DNA of 33,544 nucleotides from an uncultured Ruminococcus sp. (GCA_902797235.1 CADBSB010000007.1:1-33544), one strand, 5' to 3'; shown: positions 23,032-31,804, numbered from the stretch's first letter. Notes: generated from the sequence alone by a model not told the origin. Translations and numbers: made by a program.

Positions 23032-23937
23032 TCACTGTCTTGTTTTCATTATCCCGGCGAAAAACGAAAAGCCGAGACACGTTACAAATCCGGGAGACAC
23101 GACGGATATGAGAAGAGAATGAAGTCTGATAGGCAAAGGCGGGAATTCCTCGTTTTCCGCCTCGGGGATCTTTGCCGCGTCGAATTCAAGTATCTTCTGC
23201 GCCCTCGATAAAGAGAAGAACAGGAACAGAAGCATTACGGACACGAAAACGAACACGAACGGTATCAAATTGCCGGATTTGTTCGCCGCGTCGGTCAGGA
23301 TCTTACTTGAAAAGACGGACATGAGATTATATATAAAATGTACGAGCATGGACGCGAACACGGATTTCGTCACCTCGTAAACGAGGGCGAGCGTCACGCC
23401 GCATATGAAGTACGTAAAAAATGAAGATAAGGAAAAGTGCATCAGAGAAAACAGCACGGAGGATAAAAGTACGGCGCCGAATATACCGTGCTTTCTGTAC
23501 TCGCCGTAAATAACGCTGCGGAACGCTATTTCCTCGGTTATCGCGGGCAGAAGGCAATAAATCACCGCCACGTATATTATGCCCGGTATCGTTATTTCCG
23601 TTATATCCGCGTAATAAGCGTCCGCGACGCCCCGTGAGCTGAAGCTCGTCAGTACCGCGGCGCAGAACATGAAAACGGACGCGCAGATAACGAACAGAAC
23701 GGAGGAAAGACCGAAAGGCCTTACGCCGAGCTCCTTATACTTGATCGGTCCCTTTATCCGCTTGTATATTACGGACGGCAAAACGAAGACCGAGATCTGC
23801 AAAACGAAAACGACGAGAAAAGACGATACCGAATAATCGTTTTTCAGCTTTATATAAGATACGGAGAATATCAGAACGTATATGACAAGGCAGAGCAGAG
23901 GGGTAAAATGATAGTCTTTGAGCTTTAATTTAGACAA
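23032..23937 (-). CDS. CPBP-family intramembrane glutamic protease
   Basis: The 301-aa protein has about eight hydrophobic segments and the ABI/CAAX-protease signature: Glu135-Glu136-x-x-x-Arg140 in 'PAITEEIAFRS', then Phe-x-x-x-His167 ('LFSLMHFS') and a third His in 'MLVHFIYN'. These residues form the membrane-embedded active site of Rce1-like proteases. Bacterial substrates are mostly unknown. It overlaps the 5-FCL gene by 8 nt. The soluble C-terminal tail has a hydrophobic end that may be a last membrane helix. Confidence 0.88.
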   Translation of the reverse strand: MSKLKLKDYHFTPLLCLVIYVLIFSVSYIKLKNDYSVSSFLVVFVLQISVFVLPSVIYKRIKGPIKYKELGVRPFGLSSVLFVICASVFMFCAAVLTSFSSRGVADAYYADITEITIPGIIYVAVIYCLLPAITEEIAFRSVIYGEYRKHGIFGAVLLSSVLFSLMHFSLSSFFTYFICGVTLALVYEVTKSVFASMLVHFIYNLMSVFSSKILTDAANKSGNLIPFVFVFVSVMLLFLFFSLSRAQKILEFDAAKIPEAENEEFPPLPIRLHSLLISVVSPGFVTCLGFSFFAGIMKTRQ

Positions 23938-24511
23938 TTTGATATATCCCTCCCTCCGTTATTATCATATCGGCTTTTTTGTCGTACTTGCCGTGGGGAA
24001 CGGCGTCTTTTACAAAACCGGAATAGACCGCCGTCGCCGCCGCGCCGCCGAATTTATTTAAAAATCTGTCGTAATATCCGCCGCCGTAGCCTATGCGGTA
24101 GCCCGCCTTATCGGAGATGACCGCGGGAATGATGCAGAGCGAACACGACTGGGCGGACGTGTCGAAAACGGGAAGATCGGCGTCCGGCTCATATATGCCG
24201 TAGCTGCCCTGTTTCAGCTGCGACAGATCCGTGACAAAATGGAACCGCATATCGCGCGTGCCCGGGATACAGCGCGGGTAAGCAACTCGCTTGCCGTCGG
24301 ACAGCGCTTTTTCCGCCAGCGCGGAAAGATCCGGCTCGTCCGGCAGCGCCGCGAAAAGCAGTATCGTGTCGTAATACTTATACGAGCGGCAGTTTATCAC
24401 GTTTTCGCAGATACGCCGGTCAAGCTCTTTCTTTATATCGACAGGTATAGCGCGCCTTTTTGACAGAAATTCGGCTCTTAATCCGTTTTTTTCAGCCTTT
24501 ATATCGTGCAT
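23930..24511 (-). CDS. 5-formyltetrahydrofolate cyclo-ligase
   Basis: The 193-aa protein (YgfA/MTHFS family) converts 5-formyl-THF to 5,10-methenyl-THF with ATP, which returns a storage folate to one-carbon metabolism. It has the N-terminal Lys/Arg-rich 'FLSKRRAIP' ATP-binding segment and the C-terminal 'RIGYGGGYYDRFL' phosphate-binding loop (about residues 139-151). Length is typical. The start overlaps the DJ-1 stop by 1 nt (TAATG), so translation is coupled. Confidence 0.93.
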   Translation of the reverse strand: MHDIKAEKNGLRAEFLSKRRAIPVDIKKELDRRICENVINCRSYKYYDTILLFAALPDEPDLSALAEKALSDGKRVAYPRCIPGTRDMRFHFVTDLSQLKQGSYGIYEPDADLPVFDTSAQSCSLCIIPAVISDKAGYRIGYGGGYYDRFLNKFGGAAATAVYSGFVKDAVPHGKYDKKADMIITEGGIYQIV

Positions 24512-25059
24512 TACAGATAAAACATTATGCTTTTGCCGACCTTGTCGGCGGTACTTTTGCCTTTGAGCGCCGAGATTATTTCAAGTCCGAATTCGACGGC
24601 ACAGCCCATACCCTTTGCGGTTATGATCTTACCGTCACGCACGACCTTTTCGCCGGTGACCGTCGCTCCGGTCAGCTTATCCTCAAAGCCCGGGTAGACC
24701 GTGGCTTTTTTGCCTTTGAGAACGCCTGTTTTGCCGAGCACGGACGGCGCGGCGCAAATCGCGCACAAAAATCCGCCGTTTTCATACGTTTTTAATAGAT
24801 AATCGCAGACCTTTTTACTGTTTGCAAGCGCGTTCGTACCGCCGAGACCGCCCGGTAAAACGACAGCCTCCGCGTCCTTGCCGTCGGCGAAAAACTCGTC
24901 CGCCGTCATATCGACTTTAAACTCTATATCGTGCGGACCTTTTGCGGTACCGCCCGAGAGCCCTACCGTTTTCACGTCAAGTCCGCCTCGCCTCATAACG
25001 TCGAGCGTTGCGAGCGCCTCGACCTCTTCAAGTCCGTCTGCGCAGAACATATATATCAT
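24511..25059 (-). CDS. DJ-1/PfpI-family protein
   Basis: The 182-aa protein has the DJ-1 subgroup layout: N-terminal Gly-x-Glu-Glu-x-Glu14, 'VVLPGGLGG' (67-75) and the reactive Cys102 in 'AICAAPSVLG'. Glu14 should hydrogen-bond the cysteine. Members act as glyoxalase III-type, deglycase-like or redox-sensing chaperone proteins; sequence alone does not choose. The first ATG begins the family's first strand directly. It lies 13 nt after the ftsK stop. Confidence 0.9.
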   Translation of the reverse strand: MIYMFCADGLEEVEALATLDVMRRGGLDVKTVGLSGGTAKGPHDIEFKVDMTADEFFADGKDAEAVVLPGGLGGTNALANSKKVCDYLLKTYENGGFLCAICAAPSVLGKTGVLKGKKATVYPGFEDKLTGATVTGEKVVRDGKIITAKGMGCAVEFGLEIISALKGKSTADKVGKSIMFYL

Positions 25060-25072
25060 ATCGAAAATCTCC

Positions 25073-27655
25073 TTATTCCCCGTCTCCGCCGCCGTACTGT
25101 GCCATAAACTGCTCGCGCGACATTATGAGCTCGCGCGGCTTACTGCCGTTTGCGCCGGAGCAGATCCCCATTTCTTCCATTCTGTCTATTATCTTCGCCG
25201 CGCGGCCGTAGCCTATTGAAAGCTTGCGGTTCAAAAGCGACGTGGCGACCTTGCCCGCGTCGAACGATATTTCGATAGCGGATAAAAGCAGCTCGTCGTC
25301 GCCGCTTTCGGCGCCGGAGATGGACAGCTTTTTCTTGTTGTCGCCTATGTTTTCGGCTTCCTTGTCTATGTTCTTTATCGCCTCGTCGCTGTAAGACGCG
25401 CCGATGCCCTGGTTCTTGATGAAGCCGACGACCGCCTCGACCTCGCTGTCGGAGACGAAGGCGCCCTGCAGCCTCGTCAGTTTGAGTGCGCCGACGGGCT
25501 TATACAGCATATCGCCGCGGCCTATAAGGCGCTCGGCTCCGCTTTCGTCAAGTATGGTACGCGAGTCTATCTGAGAGCCCACGCGGCACGCGATACGCGA
25601 CGGGATGTTGTTCTTTATCGTACCTGATATTACCGTTACGTCAGGTCTCTGCGTACCGATTATAAGGTGCATACCGGCGGCTCTCGCCTTTGCCGCTATC
25701 CTCGCTATCGAGCTTTCGACGCTGTCCTTCGACGTTGACATAAGATCGGCTAACTCGTCTATAATTATTATAAGTATCGGCAGCCTTTCCATATCGGGGT
25801 TGTCTTTTGCCAGGTCGTTGTAACCGAAGATGTTGCGCACACCCGACTGTTCTATCAGGTCGTACCTGCGCTCCATTTCCTGCACGAGCCAGTTGAGCGC
25901 GCCCGCCGCCTTTTTCATATCCGTTATAACGGGAACGAGCAGGTGCGGTATACCGATATACGGCGCGAATTCGACCTTCTTCGGGTCAATCATTATGAGC
26001 TTGACCTCGTCCGGCTTCGCTCTGTAAAGTATGCTCACGATAAGGCTGTTTATGCAGACGGATTTACCCATACCTGTGGCGCCCGCGATTATCATGTGCG
26101 GCATCTTCTGTATGTCAAGATACGTTGCCTCGTTTGAAACGTCGACGCCGAGCGCGCAGAAGACCTTGCTTTTCGCCGCTCTGAACGTGTCGGTATCTAT
26201 AAGCGTCCTTATATTGACGGTGAACGGCACCTTGTTCGGCACCTCTATGCCAACCGTGTCCTTGCCCTCTATCGAGTTTTCAAATCTCACGCCGCCGGAG
26301 GCAAGAACGCGGGCAAGGTCGTCAATAAGACTGCCTATCCTCGATATCCTCACGCCGGGCGCGGGCTTGAGCTCGTACCTCGTTATCGTAGGACCGCGCG
26401 AAATGTTTTCGATAGATACGGAAATACCGAAGTTGGAGAGCGTGTCAACTATCTTTCTTGCGTTGGCGTTCGCTTCCTCCGCCGATATTCCGGCTCCCTT
26501 GCCCTCGGGCAGAGAAAGGAGCTTAAGCGGCGGGAATCTGTAAACGGGCGCGGACTTCGGCGTCGGCTTTGCCGGCTGTTCCTGTTGTTTTTCGGACTTT
26601 TCGAGCTTGTCCGTGCTTATACCGACGGGAGCGGTGACCGCGTCGAGTATCTCCTTATCCTCCTCGGGCGCCTGCTCCGGCTCTTTTTTCTCCTCTTTTT
26701 TCTTTTCCGGTCTGTCTACGAGTATGCCGTCCTCCAGAAATATCTCCGCGGGCTTTCTTACGAATTGCTCAACGCCCTCGTCGTTGTCGAGGAGTTCGTC
26801 CAAAACGTCGCGCTTTTTGGGGACTATATCGTCGTCCGTGTCAAAATCGTACGCCTTTTTGTTTTTTCTGTTGTTCTGATCTTTGTTTACGTTTATCTGA
26901 TCTCTGTTCGTACGCTCCGTCTGCTCAAACGAGGAGATCCTGTCCTCCTCCGCCTGCCTTGCAAGCTCCGCAGCCTTTCTTTCCGCCGCCTTGCGTTTCA
27001 GCTCGCCTATTTTTTCGGACTGCTTTTCCGCGCCCTTTTTGACGTTTTTTTCAATAAACGACACGAGCGCCGCGGGCGTTATGCCGATGGTGAGGCAGAA
27101 GAATATCAAAAACAGCAAAGCCGCTGAAATACCGGTGAAAACGCTGCCGAGGCCGCCGCGCACGAGCTGTGCGATAACGCCGCCGACAACGCCGCCGCCG
27201 CTGAATTTCGAGCATTTTTCAAAGAAATCCGCCGCCGTCAGCGTCGCCGTTTTTTCAAGTGAGAAAACACCGCAGAACACAGAGAAGAAAAGTTGAGATA
27301 AAATTCCCCACGCGATGCAGAACGGGAGCCTGCCGTTATCGTATATCTTGTGTAAAAACACGGAAAGAAGTATCAAAAGCGTCGGTATCAGCATCGACGA
27401 TACGCCGAACGAGCCGAAAAGCCCCGTCCTTATGCCGCGTCCCACAACGCCCGATGCGTCGGGCCATATATAGCAGAACAGAAGGAACAGAGCCGTAAGA
27501 CCTATGAATATCTGTATCAGTCTTATGATCGACAGGTTGTCCCTTACGGCGGGCGCAGCCGCCTTTGTCTGTGGATTTTTAACCTGCTGTCTGCTTTTCT
27601 GAGCGTTTTGATTATTATGATTTTTCTGTTTGCCTGACTTTTTATTATTTGCCAT
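25073..27655 (-). CDS. ftsK: DNA translocase FtsK/SpoIIIE
   Basis: The 860-aa protein pumps double-stranded DNA at the division or sporulation septum. It has four N-terminal membrane segments (about 43-65, 83-103, 113-133 and 172-195), a charged Lys/Glu-rich linker (~200-370), then the alpha and beta motor domains with Walker A 'GATGMGKS' (525-532) and Walker B 'IIIIDELADLM'. The C-terminal gamma winged helix ('LLNRKLSIGYGRAAKIID') reads KOPS/SRS-type polarity sequences. I start it at 27655, after AAAGGAT at the end of uppP. The frame stays open upstream to 27769, but those 38 residues overlap uppP and lack a good ribosome site. The gap to uppP is 2 nt. Confidence 0.95.
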   Translation of the reverse strand: MANNKKSGKQKNHNNQNAQKSRQQVKNPQTKAAAPAVRDNLSIIRLIQIFIGLTALFLLFCYIWPDASGVVGRGIRTGLFGSFGVSSMLIPTLLILLSVFLHKIYDNGRLPFCIAWGILSQLFFSVFCGVFSLEKTATLTAADFFEKCSKFSGGGVVGGVIAQLVRGGLGSVFTGISAALLFLIFFCLTIGITPAALVSFIEKNVKKGAEKQSEKIGELKRKAAERKAAELARQAEEDRISSFEQTERTNRDQINVNKDQNNRKNKKAYDFDTDDDIVPKKRDVLDELLDNDEGVEQFVRKPAEIFLEDGILVDRPEKKKEEKKEPEQAPEEDKEILDAVTAPVGISTDKLEKSEKQQEQPAKPTPKSAPVYRFPPLKLLSLPEGKGAGISAEEANANARKIVDTLSNFGISVSIENISRGPTITRYELKPAPGVRISRIGSLIDDLARVLASGGVRFENSIEGKDTVGIEVPNKVPFTVNIRTLIDTDTFRAAKSKVFCALGVDVSNEATYLDIQKMPHMIIAGATGMGKSVCINSLIVSILYRAKPDEVKLIMIDPKKVEFAPYIGIPHLLVPVITDMKKAAGALNWLVQEMERRYDLIEQSGVRNIFGYNDLAKDNPDMERLPILIIIIDELADLMSTSKDSVESSIARIAAKARAAGMHLIIGTQRPDVTVISGTIKNNIPSRIACRVGSQIDSRTILDESGAERLIGRGDMLYKPVGALKLTRLQGAFVSDSEVEAVVGFIKNQGIGASYSDEAIKNIDKEAENIGDNKKKLSISGAESGDDELLLSAIEISFDAGKVATSLLNRKLSIGYGRAAKIIDRMEEMGICSGANGSKPRELIMSREQFMAQYGGGDGE

Positions 27656-27657
27656 TT

Positions 27658-28512
27658 CTATCCTTTCATAGCGCGATAAATCGCATACGCGCCGAGCGCA
27701 AAGCAGTAGAATGAAAAATATCTGAATTTTGATCTGTCCGATATGAATTTTATGAGCTTTATGGCGCAAAGCCCCGCGGCAGCCGCCGTAAGACAGCCGA
27801 TAACGTAAACCGCGGCGGAGTTGAGCGACAGGGAAGCGCGCGCCACGTCCGGCGCTTTAAGCACGACCGCGCCGAGTATGGCGGGTACGGACGAAATAAA
27901 CGAGAGCTTCACCGCGTCGAACTTTTTTATCCCGCAGAGCCTGCCCGCAAAAACCGTCGCGCCGGAGCGCGAGATACCGGGCAGAACGGCTATCGCCTCA
28001 AACAAGCCCGCCGTCAAAGCGTGCCTGTATTTTACGTCGGATACGGTGTACTTTTCCGTTTTTATCATATCCGTCAGTATCAGAAGTACGCCGTTGAATA
28101 TAAGTAAAGCGCCTATATAACCGGGGTATAACGCGATATTATCCGATATATCCGCCCCGCCGAGCAGGGCGAAGATCACCGCCGGAACGGTAACGGTAAC
28201 CGTGAAGACCGCAATACGCTCGTTGATATCGAGCTTTTCAAGCGAAAATCTGTTTTTGAATAATTTGGGTACCGAGGTGAAACAGCCCTTACATACGCCC
28301 GGCATATCGGCTCTGTACGCGATAAATACCGCGATAAGCGTGCCGAGGTGAAGCATAACGTCAAAGCCGGGATAAGCGCCCGCCGGCACAAGACCGAAAA
28401 AGCTGTGGCAGAGCGCCAGATGCGCGGAGCTCGATACGGGCAGAAATTCCGTCGCCCCCTGAATTATTCCGAACAATACCGCAGATAATATATCCATAAC
28501 GCATATTCTCAC
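27658..28512 (-). CDS. uppP: Undecaprenyl-diphosphatase UppP (BacA)
   Basis: This membrane enzyme dephosphorylates undecaprenyl diphosphate to the monophosphate carrier for cell-wall synthesis. Motif one is 'GATEFLPVSSSAHL' (with catalytic Glu and Ser residues), motif two 'LPGISRSGAT'. About eight membrane segments and a length of ~280 aa fit the family. Two starts are possible: GTG at 28512 (284 aa) or ATG at 28497 (279 aa). The ATG is the usual family start, and it lies directly after a hairpin that overlaps the GTG. It heads the uppP-ftsK-DJ-1-5-FCL-CPBP-mltG run. Confidence 0.95.
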   Translation of the reverse strand: MRICVMDILSAVLFGIIQGATEFLPVSSSAHLALCHSFFGLVPAGAYPGFDVMLHLGTLIAVFIAYRADMPGVCKGCFTSVPKLFKNRFSLEKLDINERIAVFTVTVTVPAVIFALLGGADISDNIALYPGYIGALLIFNGVLLILTDMIKTEKYTVSDVKYRHALTAGLFEAIAVLPGISRSGATVFAGRLCGIKKFDAVKLSFISSVPAILGAVVLKAPDVARASLSLNSAAVYVIGCLTAAAAGLCAIKLIKFISDRSKFRYFSFYCFALGAYAIYRAMKG

Positions 28513-28535
28513 ATTCTTTTTTTATAGAATATGCG
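28500..28535 (-). promoter_or_regulatory. Leader hairpin at the uppP start
   Basis: Perfect 10-nt arms AGAATATGCG (28526-28535) and CGCATATTCT (28500-28509) enclose a 16-nt A-rich loop. In the uppP transcript the 3' arm ends 2 nt before the ATG at 28497 and covers most of the region a ribosome would bind. It may tune translation; that is inference. Confidence 0.5.
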
Positions 28536-28548
28536 CTCGGGATATTAT

Positions 28549-28577
28549 ATTATATCAAAAATAAAGAGATATTTCAA
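28549..28577 (-). promoter_or_regulatory. Promoter for the uppP operon
   Basis: Minus-strand TTGAAA (28577-28572), 17-bp spacer and TATAAT (28554-28549) preceded by TGA (TGn extended -10). The -35 overlaps the ribosome-binding region of the divergent TauE-like gene, so the two may interfere. Confidence 0.75.
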
Positions 28578-28579
28578 GT

Positions 28580-28975
28580 ATGTTTGAAAATTTTTTTGTG
28601 AACGGCAGATTTAAAGATGAGATATTGCTCGCTTTTTGCGGGCTTTTATCTCTTTGCGCCGGATTTATAAACGGATTTATCGGCACGGGAGGCGGCGTTA
28701 TAATACTATTGACGCTCAAAAAACTGCATAAGGACGACGAAAAAGCGGCGTACGCTTCCGTCGCCGCCGTTGTGCTGCCTATGGCCGTCATAAGCGCCGC
28801 CGTATATTGCATCTCAAAGCCGGATATAATATCCGACGCTCTGCCGTACCTGCCGTTTGCGCTCATAGGCGGCGCGCTCGGCGCTTACCTTTTGAGCCGC
28901 GTCAAGGTCCGCGCCGTGTCGCTTTTGTTCTCATCTCTCGCCGTGTTTTCGGGCGCCGCGGCACTGTTAAGATGA
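28580..28975 (+). CDS. TauE/SafE-type transporter, N-terminal half protein
   Basis: The 131-aa protein has four membrane segments and a Gly-Phe-Ile-Gly-Thr-Gly-Gly-Gly motif near residue 35, as found in each half of TauE/SafE anion exporters. These are usually single chains of ~250 aa with two homologous halves; here the halves are separate genes. The family exports sulfite, sulfoacetate or related organosulfur anions. The stop overlaps the next start as ATGA, which favours making equal amounts of both parts. The AAAGAG ribosome site is weakly placed. Confidence 0.85.
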   Translation: MFENFFVNGRFKDEILLAFCGLLSLCAGFINGFIGTGGGVIILLTLKKLHKDDEKAAYASVAAVVLPMAVISAAVYCISKPDIISDALPYLPFALIGGALGAYLLSRVKVRAVSLLFSSLAVFSGAAALLR

Positions 28976-29337
28976 ACGACGTTATCGGCTGCGCCGTCTG
29001 CTTCATAACCGCGCTTTCGTCCGGTCTCGGCGCGGGCGGCGGAGGGCTTTTAACAATGTTTCTGACCTCTTTTGCAAATACGGCGCAGATAAACGCGCAG
29101 GGCATAAATCTTTTATGCTTCGTATCGGCGCAGACGCCCGCGTCCGTCATAAATATGATAAGATATAAGCCGGATATGCGCCTTATCGCGTTTTTAACGT
29201 TCTGCGGCGCTGCGGGCTGCGTTTTAGGCGCCGTCGCCGCATCATACGCCGACGAAACGGTCGTAAGAAAAGCTTTCGGCGCGTTCCTTACGGCTGTCGG
29301 CGTATATACGTTTTACCGCACGGTTAAGGGGCGGTAA
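28972..29337 (+). CDS. TauE/SafE-type transporter, C-terminal half protein
   Basis: The 121-aa protein mirrors the preceding one, with four membrane segments and a 'SGLGAGGGGLLTMFL' motif near residue 16. The frame is open upstream to 28807, but that stretch lies inside the first half gene and the ATG at 28972 matches the start of the half-domain. The two proteins together equal one normal TauE/SafE transporter and probably form a heterodimer. It ends 3 bp before the convergent metY stop. A link to sulfur metabolism through metY is plausible but inferred. Confidence 0.85.
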   Translation: MNDVIGCAVCFITALSSGLGAGGGGLLTMFLTSFANTAQINAQGINLLCFVSAQTPASVINMIRYKPDMRLIAFLTFCGAAGCVLGAVAASYADETVVRKAFGAFLTAVGVYTFYRTVKGR

Positions 29338-29340
29338 GCC

Positions 29341-30609
29341 TTATTTTATCGCCTTGTCAAGCGCCTGTTCAAGGTCCTCGATTATATCGTCGACGTTTTC
29401 AAGACCTACGGACAAACGCACCATTCCGGCGTTTATGCCGGCGGCTACGAGCTGCTCGTCCGTCAGCTGTCTGTGCGTCATCGAGGCGGGGTGTAAAACG
29501 CAGGTGCGTATGTCCGCGACGTGTACCTCGCGGCACGCCATTTTAAGCGCGTTCATGAATTTTTCCGCCGGTCCGCGTCCGCCCTTCACGTCGAGCGATA
29601 TTACGCCGGAGGTGCCCTTCGGCAGATATTTTTTCGCTAAATCATAGTATTTGTCGCCTTCGAGCCCCGGGTATCTGACCGTCTCGACGGCGGGATGATC
29701 TTTAAGATATTTCGCGACCTTCAAAGCGTTCTCACAGTACCTTTCCATTCTGACTGCAAGCGTTTCAAGCCCCAGATTGAGTAAAAATCCCGAGTTTGCG
29801 GACGGATATGCGCCGAAATCGCGCATGAGCTGCATACGCGCCTTTCCTATGTACGCGGCTTTTCCGAATTTTTCCGTGTAAATAAAACCGTGATACGATT
29901 CGTCGGGCTCGACAAGCTCCGGGAATTTGCCGTTGTTCCAGTCAAAATTTCCGGAATCGACTATAACGCCGCCGCCCTGCAAGGCGTGGCCGTCCATGTA
30001 TTTCGTGGTGGAATGGACGACTATGTCCGCGCCGAATTCAAACGGCTTGCAGAGTATCGGCGTCGCAAACGTGTTGTCTATTATAAGCGGAACGCCGTGC
30101 TTGTGGGCTATCTTCGCGAATTTTTCTATATCGAATACGGACAGGGCGGGGTTTGCGAGCGTCTCGCCGAATACGAGGCGCGTGTTGTCCTTGAATTTCT
30201 TGTCTATCTCCTCCTCGTCCGCGTCCTGATCGACGAAAATGCACTCTATACCGAGCTTTTTCAGCGTCACGGCGAAAAGGTTGACCGTGCCGCCGTATAT
30301 CGCCGCCGCAGATATTATGCTGTCGCCCGCGCGGCAGAGGTTCAGCACGCTCATAAGGCTCGCCATCTGACCGGATGAGGTGCACATCGCGCCCACGCCG
30401 CCCTCAAGGTCGGCTATCTTCTTTTCAACGCAGTCTACCGTCGGGTTTGAAAAGCGCGAATACATATGCGCGTTCGGAAAATTGAACAGCTCGCCTATCT
30501 CTTCGGCCGTGTCGAACACGTACGTCGTGCTCTGTACTATCGGCATCACGCCCGGATCTCCGTTTTTGGGCTTGTAGCCCGATCTCAAACATTTTGTTTC
30601 GTCTCTCAT
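29341..30609 (-). CDS. metY: O-acetylhomoserine sulfhydrylase-type PLP enzyme
   Basis: The 422-aa protein belongs to the Cys/Met metabolism PLP family. It shows 'MYSRFSNPTVDCVE' (49-62), 'CTSSGQMA' (76-83), Asp178 in 'IIDNTFATP' and the Schiff-base Lys203 in 'HSTTKYMDGH'. The ~425-aa length and the 'GKFPELVEPDESYHG' insertion, absent from cystathionine enzymes, point to O-acetylhomoserine sulfhydrylase, which makes homocysteine from O-acetylhomoserine and sulfide. Methionine gamma-lyase is a less likely alternative. It overlaps rodA by 4 nt (ATGA), an unusual partner, so no SAM riboswitch can sit directly ahead of it. Confidence 0.88.
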   Translation of the reverse strand: MRDETKCLRSGYKPKNGDPGVMPIVQSTTYVFDTAEEIGELFNFPNAHMYSRFSNPTVDCVEKKIADLEGGVGAMCTSSGQMASLMSVLNLCRAGDSIISAAAIYGGTVNLFAVTLKKLGIECIFVDQDADEEEIDKKFKDNTRLVFGETLANPALSVFDIEKFAKIAHKHGVPLIIDNTFATPILCKPFEFGADIVVHSTTKYMDGHALQGGGVIVDSGNFDWNNGKFPELVEPDESYHGFIYTEKFGKAAYIGKARMQLMRDFGAYPSANSGFLLNLGLETLAVRMERYCENALKVAKYLKDHPAVETVRYPGLEGDKYYDLAKKYLPKGTSGVISLDVKGGRGPAEKFMNALKMACREVHVADIRTCVLHPASMTHRQLTDEQLVAAGINAGMVRLSVGLENVDDIIEDLEQALDKAIK

Positions 30610-31775
30610 TGTATGAATTCCCTTTCAAAATAGTATTTTTGTTGATGCGTCCTCACGCTCAGTACAACGCCGATACAGAGATAAAGGCTCAAAATCGACG
30701 AGCCGCCGTAGCTTATGAACGGGAGCGTAAGGCCTATGACCGGCAGAACGCCGAGACACATTCCTATATTTTCAACGGTCTGGAATATGAACAGCGCCGC
30801 AATTCCCACGCATATATACATGCCGTATTCGTACCTCGCCCGTCTCGCCGTGCGCAGTATGCCGAAGATTACGAGCGATATTAGCAGTACGTATATGATT
30901 ATGCCGACAAATCCGAACTCCTCGCCCATAACGCCGAGTATCATATCCGTTTCACGCGCCGGAAAGACCGATTTCGACGCGGCGTGTGTGAGCGTGCCCT
31001 TGCCGTAGCCCATACCGAACACGCCGCCGTTCTGCATGGCGCGTATCGTCTGTATGACCTGATAGCCCGTGTCCGTCGGATCTGACCACGGATCGAAGCC
31101 GATGAGGATACGCTTTTTCTGATAATCTTCAAGAAAGCCCCATAAGAACGGCGCGGCGACGGCGAACGTCGCAAGACCGCCCAAAAGGTACCACAAGCTC
31201 ATTTTCGCGGCAAACCACATGGAGATGAAGATGAATACGAAAACAATAGCTGCGCCGAGGTCCTTTTCAAGCATTACAAACGCTATCGTGGAACCGCTGA
31301 AAAGCAGTATCAGAAGCACGCTTTTAAGCTTGTTCGTGTCCTCCTTCAGCCTGCCGAGCAGGTAGCCGAACGACATTATAAACGTAAGTTTAACGAACTC
31401 CGACGGCTGAAAGTCCACGTTGATTACAGGCAGCGTTATCCAGTTTTTGTTGCTGCCGAAATTGCCGCGGAGCATGGACGGCAGACTTTCAAAAAGCGGG
31501 AGCGTCAGAAGTCCGAGACCGATTATGAATATGGGTATCCACAGCTTTTTCAAAAGCACGCCGTAGTCGATCAGCGATATGACTATCATCCCCGCAAAGC
31601 CGAGCACGGCGCCGAAAAGCTGGACCATAACGTTCCTGTTCGTGCCGTGGTACGCGGCGGCGGAGCTTATGCATATTATGCCGTAGACCGTAAGCGCAAG
31701 GACGGCGGCGATAAGCAGAAAATCATACTGTTTTACAGTTGACAAAAACGAGTTTTCACGTTTTTTCATTATCAT
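30606..31775 (-). CDS. rodA: RodA-type peptidoglycan glycosyltransferase (SEDS family)
   Basis: The 389-aa protein is a ten-helix SEDS polymerase that builds glycan strands from lipid II with a partner class B PBP. Diagnostic segments include 'NWITLPVINVDFQPSEFVKL', 'LEKDLGAAIVF', 'GYQVIQTIRAMQNGGVFG', 'FPARETDMILGVMGEEFGF' and the terminal 'LPFISYGGSSIL'. The 'PSEFVKL' and 'E-x-D-x-I' elements (the Asp is the catalytic candidate) are intact. RodA, FtsW and SpoVE are hard to separate; the short cytosolic ends favour RodA. A GGGGG-rich ribosome site and a perfect promoter lie upstream. Confidence 0.92.
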   Translation of the reverse strand: MIMKKRENSFLSTVKQYDFLLIAAVLALTVYGIICISSAAAYHGTNRNVMVQLFGAVLGFAGMIVISLIDYGVLLKKLWIPIFIIGLGLLTLPLFESLPSMLRGNFGSNKNWITLPVINVDFQPSEFVKLTFIMSFGYLLGRLKEDTNKLKSVLLILLFSGSTIAFVMLEKDLGAAIVFVFIFISMWFAAKMSLWYLLGGLATFAVAAPFLWGFLEDYQKKRILIGFDPWSDPTDTGYQVIQTIRAMQNGGVFGMGYGKGTLTHAASKSVFPARETDMILGVMGEEFGFVGIIIYVLLISLVIFGILRTARRARYEYGMYICVGIAALFIFQTVENIGMCLGVLPVIGLTLPFISYGGSSILSLYLCIGVVLSVRTHQQKYYFEREFIQ

Positions 31776-31804
31776 ACCGCCCCCTTTCGCATTCGTGTTT
31801 TACT

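Noticed and set aside
27656..27769. 38-residue N-terminal extension of FtsK
   Set aside because: It overlaps uppP, lacks a ribosome site, and the ATG at 27655 has AAAGGAT upstream.
29338..30700. SAM riboswitch or T-box ahead of metY
   Set aside because: metY overlaps rodA by 4 nt, so there is no leader to hold one.
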